64,000 nt of DNA from contig CBDCBW010000012.1 of assembly GCA_965214485.1 (NCBI GenBank), forward strand, positions 405,131 to 469,130. Direction: 5' to 3'. This DNA is from JANQRZ01 sp965214485 (GTDB taxonomy: Bacteria > Bacteroidota > Rhodothermia > Rhodothermales > JANQRZ01). The notes under the pieces were generated by a model. That model saw only the letters and a program-made list of their open reading frames with translations. It had not been told where the DNA came from and searched no databases. This document shows positions 51,240 to 61,656 of the stretch, piece by piece; the first letter of the stretch is position 1, and each line of letters opens with the position of its first letter. The translations under genes and the position numbers were made by a program.

Positions 51240-51456
51240 CGGCCAGCAGCTCGTTCAGCTTGTTCTCGGTCAAGCCTCGTGCTCGTGCCGTCTCCGCCAT
51301 CCGGTCCATCGCACCGATGAGCGCCCGCATCTGCTCGGCGCGCGACGCGTCGGTCTGCTCGGTGCCTCGGATGCGTCTGTAGACCCGGACGATGAGCGCC
51401 TCCTGTTCGTTCTCGGGCAGCGCGGCAATGGCGGCTTCGATTTCCTGGATGCTCAT
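51229..51456 (-). CDS. Antitoxin 2 partner of PIN toxin, 75 aa
   Basis: MSIQEIEAAIAALPENEQEALIVRVYRRI shares its first 14 residues with antitoxin 1, then differs (extra ~8 residues) and ends GLTENKLNELLADDD. The 100 bases before the start are about 94% the same as before antitoxin 1, so both operons probably share regulation. Confidence 0.82.
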   Translation of the reverse strand: MSIQEIEAAIAALPENEQEALIVRVYRRIRGTEQTDASRAEQMRALIGAMDRMAETARARGLTENKLNELLADDD

Positions 51457-51542
51457 GGTCTCCTCCGTGTACGGCTCTCGAGGCTACGCACACACCAGCC
51501 TCCAGTTCATCGCAGCACCGCAACGGTGCGCGTGAGATCGAC

Positions 51543-51676
51543 CGACCCCCCGCTTGCCTCGCCATCGCACGGCTCAGGGCGAGGCAAGCTGTCCCCCTCG
51601 TCGAGGGGGACAGCTGCGCGCAGCCGGGAGCGAAGGCTCGCAGAGACGGAGCGACTGCAAGCGCAGCGGGGGGTCC
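51543..51676. repeat. Foldback element with a perfect inner hairpin
   Basis: The outer arms GACCCCCCGCTTGC and GCAAGCGCAGCGGGGGGTC face each other. Inside, AGCTGTCCCCCTCG/CGAGGGGGACAGCT (51587-51615) is a perfect palindrome around one base. It lies between the RES toxin gene and the PIN module and may act as a terminator. Confidence 0.7.
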
Positions 51677-51726
51677 TGCAGCAGCAAACTAAAGGTACAC
51701 CGGGGAGTATGCAACCGGATTGGGTA

Positions 51727-52212
51727 TCACCCCGACAGCCGCTCGTCCACGTCTAGCATTTCCGGCACCCCGATCTCCAAATCTGAAAACGACGGATGGC
51801 GCGGGTTGATGATGTAGTTCCACTCGGCCGGGACGACCACGCTCGGCACGCGCAGCACGGGTGAGCGCGCCTCGCGCACCCAGACGTCGCCCAGCCTCTG
51901 CGTCGAGCGCGGTGCCGGATACGACCGCCAGTCCTCCGGCACGTCGTCCACCGTTTCGACGGCCCCGCTGCCGAACGTGGCGGCGATCAAGAGGTACGGC
52001 TTCAGCAGCAGCGGCTCGCCCAGGTGGACCAGGACTTCGAGGAGGGCCAGCGACCGCGACCCGGCGGTGTACGCCACCGGCACGCCCCGGCCGTTCCAGC
52101 GCCCTCCGTACAGCCGCGCCCCCTCCCCGCTGAACGCGCCGCGCCCAGCCTCCGCACCGTCGAGGTAGCGGGCCTGCACGATCCGCCACGCCGTAATCCG
52201 GTCGTCGGGCAT
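51727..52212 (-). CDS. RES-domain toxin (NAD+-degrading type), 161 aa
   Basis: The RES fold starts at ITAWRIVQARYLDGAEAGRGAFSGEGARLYGGRWNGRGVPVAYTAGSRSLALLEVLVHLGEP. It has conserved Arg in AWRIV, the GGRWN turn, Tyr in AYTAG and Glu in LLEVL, and ends with DVWVREARSPVLRVPSVVVPAEWNYIINPRHPSF. RES toxins deplete NAD+. The upstream partner is the Xre/ParS-type antitoxin at 52396, now separated by an inserted inverted-repeat element. Confidence 0.93.
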   Translation of the reverse strand: MPDDRITAWRIVQARYLDGAEAGRGAFSGEGARLYGGRWNGRGVPVAYTAGSRSLALLEVLVHLGEPLLLKPYLLIAATFGSGAVETVDDVPEDWRSYPAPRSTQRLGDVWVREARSPVLRVPSVVVPAEWNYIINPRHPSFSDLEIGVPEMLDVDERLSG

Positions 52213-52399
52213 CTAGAGCGTGTTATGAACTCGAAAGCTGAACGCACGCCCGGAAGCCCTCTTGCTCCTTCACTGTCCGATTCACCCCCGCGCAGGCGGG
52301 GGCCCACCGGGCTGGCACCGCCTCTGGATCCCGGCTCAGGGCCGGGGTGGCTCGGGTTCGGCGGCGAAGAACGGCAAGACGGTTCATAACGCCCTCTAG
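52213..52399. mobile_element. CTAG-ended inverted-repeat element (family C) inserted between RES toxin and its antitoxin
   Basis: The left end CTAGAGCGTGTTATGAAC (52213-52230) is inverse to the right end GTTCATAACGCCCTCTAG (52382-52399), 16 of 18 matching. Inside, a REP-like foldback (CCCCCGCGCAGGCGGGGG and a following GGATCCCGG..CCGGGG part) is related to 23640-23710. The antitoxin's TAG stop codon lies in the right end. No transposase is encoded. Confidence 0.82.
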
Positions 52400-52794
52400 G
52401 CGAAGACGCCGTAGGCGAGCCGCCCGAGCAGGTTCTCGACCTCACGGGCACCGAGCTCGGTGTCGGCGTAGTCGAGCGGGGTGTGCCCGGCGAGCGCGAC
52501 TTTCGGCGTCTTGAGCCAGCGCCGCGCCTCGTCCTCCCCTCCAAGCGCGTCGGCCGCGATTTCGTAGAGGCGAGCAAAGCGGACGAGCCGCTCGCTCGTG
52601 TCCGGGGCGAGGAGTTGGTCTTTTTTCTTGCGCCGGGCGAGGGTGCGCGTCGAGACCCCGGCAAGCGCAGCGAGGGTTTCGGCGGCAAGGCCCAGCTCGG
52701 TGCGGAGCTGGTCGAACACGCTCGGCGGGAGGCCGCGCTTGACCTGCTCGATGAGGTCGTCTGTCGAATGCAAGTCGAGGGCCAGAGCGTTCAT
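52396..52794 (-). CDS. Xre/ParS-type antitoxin (MbcA/DUF2384 family) of the RES toxin, 132 aa
   Basis: Start ATG at 52794 (MNALALDLHSTDDLIEQVKRGLPPSVFDQL); the frame extends upstream through the repeat operators without support. There is a helix-turn-helix (LGLAAETLAALAGVSTRTLARRKKKDQLLAPDTSERLVRFARLYEIA), then the toxin-binding C-terminal domain (LGGEDEARRWLKTPKVALAGHTPLDYADTELGAREVENLLGRLAYGVFA) typical of RES partners. It neutralises the toxin and represses its own operon. The last codons border the inserted element. Confidence 0.93.
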   Translation of the reverse strand: MNALALDLHSTDDLIEQVKRGLPPSVFDQLRTELGLAAETLAALAGVSTRTLARRKKKDQLLAPDTSERLVRFARLYEIAADALGGEDEARRWLKTPKVALAGHTPLDYADTELGAREVENLLGRLAYGVFA

Positions 52795-52811
52795 GAGGAC
52801 CGGGGGGTTGC

Positions 52812-52898
52812 GACAGGTGTCGGCAGGGAGAAAGACACCTGTCACACCCTGCCAAGCGGAACAGGTTCCGCCCACGAAAACATGTTCCACCTACGAAA
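52812..52898. promoter_or_regulatory. Operator candidates upstream of the antitoxin
   Basis: An inverted repeat GACAGGTGTC (52812-52821) and GACACCTGTC (52834-52843) is 18 bases from the start codon. Further up are two abutting 19-base direct repeats, ACAGGTTCCGCCCACGAAA (52861-52879) and ACATGTTCCACCTACGAAA (52880-52898). Such arrays suit an autoregulating Xre-type antitoxin. Confidence 0.65.
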
Positions 52899-53000
52899 TG
52901 CGACTCGCCTCGCCCTCTCCGTGAACCCAACCGCCGCGCCGCGCGTGTCCTGCCCGAACGGATTACGCTTCCCTTCCCCTCTTCACCCTCTGACGCCGCC

Positions 53001-54677
<1,677 letters not shown>

Positions 54678-54774
54678 GCCTTGAAGTCGCCGCACCGTCG
54701 CAGGGCGGACACGTGGGTTCGCCCCTACGGATACCGCTGGAATCCAGAATCAGAAATCTGCCCTCCAAAATCGA

Positions 54775-55252
54775 TTGACCGTCCTCCACAGCCGCCACCA
54801 CCCGGGCGACGCGCCCGCCGCGCTCGTCTACGCCCGCGCCCTCACCGGGCCGCTCGCGTGGAGCATGACGGGCGTGATGATCGCCGCGAGCGTGGCGATG
54901 CTCGAAGGGCAGGACCCGCTGCCGTGGGTGGTGTGGGTCGTGCCCCTCGTCTACGCGCTCTCGACCGCCTACACGGTCTACGACCTCCGCTGCACGCCCG
55001 CCGAACTCGTGATCGACGGGCCGCGCGGGGGGGGTGCGCTCGGTGTGGGACGCGGCGGGCCGGAAGCGCCCCCTCCCCCTCCGCCCCGTGTTCTCGCCCC
55101 GGCGGACGGCCTACGGCCTGGACGTGCCGGTGGGCCGCACGCTCCACGCCTTCGCCCCGGACGACTGGCCGCACTTCGACCGGCTAGAACCCGCGGTCTT
55201 CGCTGCCGCCGAGGCCGCCGAAACCGAGCGGCGCGCTCGGGCCACCGCGTAG
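54775..55252 (+). pseudogene. Small membrane protein gene with frameshift at a G8 tract
   Basis: From a TTG at 54775 the frame gives TVLHSRHHPGDAPAALVYARALTGPLAWSMTGVMIAASVAML...VYDLRCTPAELVIDGPRG with two membrane helices. The natural continuation, VRSVWDAAGRKRPLPLRPVFSPRRTAYGLDVPVGRTLHAFAPDDWPHFDRLEPAVFAAAE, is in the next frame. The switch falls in a run of eight G at 55027-55034; seven would restore one protein of about 158 residues. It may be a real frameshift, phase variation or a sequencing error. The family is not recognised. The start is uncertain. Confidence 0.6.
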
Positions 55253-55313
55253 AGACGAACCCCGCCTCCAGCCTCAAGCTAACGGTCCCTCAACGGTCCA
55301 GCTCTCCACCGCC

Positions 55314-55871
55314 ATGCCGTACCTCCTCGTGCTCGCTTCGCTGCTGGTCGCTCCGGTCTCCCCCAAGCCCTCGCTTCAGGTCGAGCCCTCGCTTCAGGTC
55401 CGGTGGGTCGATGGCAGCGGCGACCGGCTCACCACCGTCGCAGGGTACACCGTCGTCGAGTACCGCAATGCCGGCGAGGGCGGGCTGGAGTGGGCGCTCG
55501 CGGGCGAGGGGCGGGACGGCGGCAACGGCCCCAGCCAGCTCTGGCTCTACGACGCCCCCAGGCGGGCGTTCACCGCCCTCACCGCGCCGAGCGAAGCCGT
55601 CGCTTTCATGACGGCGGGCGATCACAACGATGGGTTCGCCACGTTCCTCGTCGACGGCGTCGAGGTCGGCACGTTCGACATGCACCGGCGGGGGGAGCAG
55701 ACGCTCGTCGTCGAGGGCTTGGACCGAGCGGCGCACCATCTCGAGGTGCGCGCCGAGGGGCGGAAGTCTCCGAGGAGCCAGGCCGCCCACGTCGCCGTCT
55801 ACGGCGGGGCCGCGCTCTCGAACGAGGCCGTGACGTGGGGGCGGGCCCCGTCTCCGCGAGCGCCTCGGTAG
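55314..55871 (+). CDS. Secreted beta-rich protein of unknown function, 185 aa
   Basis: A short signal peptide (MPYLLVLASLLVAPVSP) is followed by a duplicated PSLQV unit and a beta-sandwich-like body (VRWVDGSGDRLTTVAGYTVVEYRN, FMTAGDHNDGFATFLVDGVEVGTFDMHRRGEQTLVVEGLDRAAHHLEVRAEG), which looks like a small carbohydrate-binding or jelly-roll domain. No family match by eye. It is convergent with the Gp157-like gene. Confidence 0.6.
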   Translation: MPYLLVLASLLVAPVSPKPSLQVEPSLQVRWVDGSGDRLTTVAGYTVVEYRNAGEGGLEWALAGEGRDGGNGPSQLWLYDAPRRAFTALTAPSEAVAFMTAGDHNDGFATFLVDGVEVGTFDMHRRGEQTLVVEGLDRAAHHLEVRAEGRKSPRSQAAHVAVYGGAALSNEAVTWGRAPSPRAPR

Positions 55872-55884
55872 ACCCGGACGTGCC

Positions 55885-56415
55885 TCAGTAGACCCGGACG
55901 TAGTAGCTCGCCTCGCCGAGACGGGCTACGCACTCGGCCTCGGCGCGGAGGGCGGGGTCGTCGGAGCGGAGCGCCTCGCGGAGCGCCGTCAGGTCGGCGG
56001 AGCGCTTGAGGCGGACGAAGGCCTCCGGGAGGTGCTCCACCTCGACGCTCAGCTCGACCGGCGGGGTGCCGCTCTGCTGGAGCTTGACGCGCCCGAGTGC
56101 GGTGAGGCACTCGGTCTCGCCGCGGTGCTGCATCGAGGCGGCGAGGCGACTGCGGAGCGACTGCGCGGCGTTTGTGAACCGGCGCTCGGACTCCTGCAGG
56201 CGCTGGCGCTCGGCCTTGACGGCCTCGGCGGTCGCCTCGAGCCGGCGGATCACCCGGAGGTAGCCTTCGACCTTGCCCTCGCGCAGGTCGAGCAGCCCGC
56301 CGTGCCGGGCCTCGACTTCGTCCGTGATCTCGCCGCCGGACGCGAGGAGCGCGTCTTCGAGTGCCTGCAGCTCGGCGTCGATGGCGTAGAGGGTGAGGGA
56401 CTTGGTCTCGGCCAT
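55885..56415 (-). CDS. Siphovirus Gp157-like protein, 176 aa
   Basis: LTLYAIDAELQALEDALLASGGEITDEVEARHGGLLDLREGKVEGYLRVIRRLEATAEAVKAERQRLQESERRFTNAAQSLRSRLAASMQHRG has the Gp157 layout: an acidic N-terminal helix, a K(V/A)EGY.R.I..LEA.A...K.E..RL hinge, and a long coiled coil. A small beta domain follows with LGRVKLQQSGTPPVELSVE and an LPEAFV motif. The family is mostly known from phages. It stands here as a lone gene beside HiPIP (3-base gap) rather than in a prophage. The molecular role is not established. Confidence 0.8.
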   Translation of the reverse strand: MAETKSLTLYAIDAELQALEDALLASGGEITDEVEARHGGLLDLREGKVEGYLRVIRRLEATAEAVKAERQRLQESERRFTNAAQSLRSRLAASMQHRGETECLTALGRVKLQQSGTPPVELSVEVEHLPEAFVRLKRSADLTALREALRSDDPALRAEAECVARLGEASYYVRVY

Positions 56416-56418
56416 CGG

Positions 56419-56802
<384 letters not shown>

Positions 56803-56941
56803 GGCGGGGCGGGGCGGGTGGGCAAAGGCGTCGCCCGAAGGCTACGAACGCGCCGAGGTGTTCTGCCAATCTTTTTCTCCCCGGGGAAGCCCCGTTCGGC
56901 GTCGGACGTATGCAGCGCGAACCCCACGCTCCCCCGACCCC

Positions 56942-57412
56942 ATGTCCGCTCCCCGGAAGTCCTCGCTCTTCGGTCGCCTGCTGCTGCTGTTCACCGTCGT
57001 CCCGGTCCTCGAGCTGGCCCTGCTCGTCTGGCTCGGCGGCCGGATCGGGTTCTGGCCGACGGTCGGGATCATCGCGGGGACGGCGCTCCTCGGGTCGTGG
57101 CTCGCGCACCGCGAGGGGCTCTCGGCGCTGGCCCGGTTCCGCGCGCGGATGGCGCAGGGCGAGATGCCGGGCGACGAGCTGACCGACGGCATCCTCATCC
57201 TCGTTTCCGGCGCGTTCCTCCTCACCCCCGGCGTGCTCACCGACGCCGTGGGCTTCCTCGGCCTGCTGCCGCCGACGCGGGCGGTGATCAAGCGCGCCGT
57301 CTCGAAGCGCCTGCGCCGCAGCCTCCTCGGCGGCTCGGTCAGCGTCGGCGCGTGGCCGCCGACGCCTCCGCCCGGCGAGGCCGTCGTGGACGTGGAGTAC
57401 GAGGACGTGTGA
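56942..57412 (+). CDS. fxsA: FxsA family membrane protein, 156 aa
   Basis: Start ATG at 56942. It has the FxsA opening LLLLFTVVPVLELALLVWLGGRIGFWPTVGIIAGTALLGSWLAHREGLSALARFRARMAQGEMPGDELTDGILILVSGAFLLTPGVLTDAVGFLGLLPPTR, with the family features VPxxELxLL, GxxLxxxQG-type and LLTPGxxTDxxGxLLLxPxxR. About four helices and a cytoplasmic tail are present. In E. coli it affects phage exclusion, but its general role is unknown. Confidence 0.92.
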   Translation: MSAPRKSSLFGRLLLLFTVVPVLELALLVWLGGRIGFWPTVGIIAGTALLGSWLAHREGLSALARFRARMAQGEMPGDELTDGILILVSGAFLLTPGVLTDAVGFLGLLPPTRAVIKRAVSKRLRRSLLGGSVSVGAWPPTPPPGEAVVDVEYEDV

Positions 57413-57794
57413 CGGGGAGGCAGGAAGAACAGAAGGAACACGACGGCTCGGGGCGCTCGGGAGCTGCGCGGCCAGGCGGCTGAGGGCCACGTCCCGTAGG
57501 GATGGGGCCGGGCGACCCGTAGGGATGGGGCCGGGCGACGCGGCCCACGCCGGGAATCGCTGTGCCGGAGCAGGCGCTCTTCACTTCAGCCGGGCTTGGC
57601 ATTCAGTCAGACGTGGGGTAGCGCGGTGAGGGCCGCGTGAGGCGTGCGTTTCCTCTCGACGGTGGCGCTTGGTGTCCCGCTACGCGCGCATCCCGCCACG
57701 CGCGCATCGCGGTATGAAGAGGCCCGGAAATGCCCCGCCCGGACGAACCGCGCGGGGCCGCCTGGGTTGGCGCTGCTCACCCGACCCGCCCGCC
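57413..57794. other. 382-base intergenic region with direct repeats
   Basis: A 23-base unit starting CCCGTAGGGATGGGGCCGGG occurs twice in tandem (57493-57538). GCGCGCATCCCGCCAC-type words are also doubled near 57685-57710. The EamA frame is open back to 57669, but the leader is repetitive and probably not coding. Confidence 0.5.
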
Positions 57795-58698
57795 GTGCCC
57801 GTCCCCACGCCTCCTGCGTCTCCGACTCTGGAGTCTCCGGCTCTGAAGCCGCCGCCGAGAGGGCTCCGCCGCATCCCGCTCGGGCTGCGGTACATGGCCG
57901 GGTCCGCGCTCTTCTTCAGCCTGATGACGCTCTTCGTCAAGCTGGCCGGGCAGCGCATCCCGACGATGGAGATCGTCTTCGCCCGCTCCGTCTTCATGGT
58001 CGGGGCGACGGCGGCGCTGGTCCGGCGCGAGGGGCGCTCGCTGCTCGGGAACAACCGCCCGCTGCTCCTCGCGCGCGGCGTGGTTGGCGTCGCGGCGCTC
58101 AGCCTGTTCTACTTCGCGCTGCCGCGCATCCCGCTCGGCGACGCGACCGCGCTTTTCTACCTCACCCCGGTCTGGACCGCCGTGGCGGCAGCCTTCGTGC
58201 TGCGCGAGCGGACCGCCGGACTCGTCATCGGTGGGATGGTAGTCAGCCTCGCCGGCGTCGCCCTCATCGCCAAGCCGTCGTTCCTGTTCGGCGGCGGCCT
58301 CGCCGGGCTCGACCCGCTCGCGGTGGCGGCGACGGTGGCGGCGTCGATGCTCTCCGGGCTGGTCTACACGTTCGTCCGGAAGCTCCGCGCGACCGACGCG
58401 CCGAACGTCATCATCTTCTACCTCTCCGCCGTCGGGCTCGTCGGGGCGCTCCCGTTCGCGGGTAGCTGGCTCGTCCCGCGCGGGGCCGAGTGGGGGTGGC
58501 TCCTCGGCGCGGGCGTGACGACGCTCTTCGGGCAGCTTTTTCTGACGCACGGGCTGCACCGCGAGCAGGCGGGCCGGGCGCTGTCGGTGGGCTACCTGCA
58601 GGTGGTCTTCGCCTTCGTGTGGGGGCTGCTCGTCTTCGGGAGCGTGCCGGACCTGTGGAGCCTCGGCGGGGCCGTGCTGATCGTCGGCAGCGTGCTGC

Positions 58699-58721
<23 letters not shown>
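57795..58721 (+). CDS. EamA-family (DMT) transporter, 308 aa
   Basis: A GTG start at 57795 is preferred (MPVPTPPASPTLES); an ATG at 57714 is also possible. It has ten helices in two EamA repeats: LRYMAGSALFFSLMTLFVKLAGQRIPTMEIVFARSVFMVG, FYFALPRIPLGDATALFYLTPVWTAVAAAFVLRER, VVSLAGVALIAKP, then in the second half MLSGLVYTFVRKLRATDAPNVIIFYLS and RALSVGYLQVVFAFVWGLLVFGSVPD. The substrate is unknown; metabolite export is typical. Its 3' end overlaps the convergent kinase gene by 23 bases. Confidence 0.9.
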
Positions 58722-61524
<2,803 letters not shown>

Positions 61525-61656
61525 AGCGGAAGAGACGGGAGCAGTCTGAGGTGCGGCAGGGTCGTTATCGTCGTCCCTGGGCCTCTGCAAACCCCTATCT
61601 CGACAAACCCTCGCTATGCACCGGCCCCTGGCCGCGCCGGTTGCTCTCACGCCGGC

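Noticed and set aside
55034..55252. Independent 72-codon gene starting at GTG 55034
   Set aside because: It reads as the natural C-terminus of the upstream membrane protein once the G8 tract is corrected.
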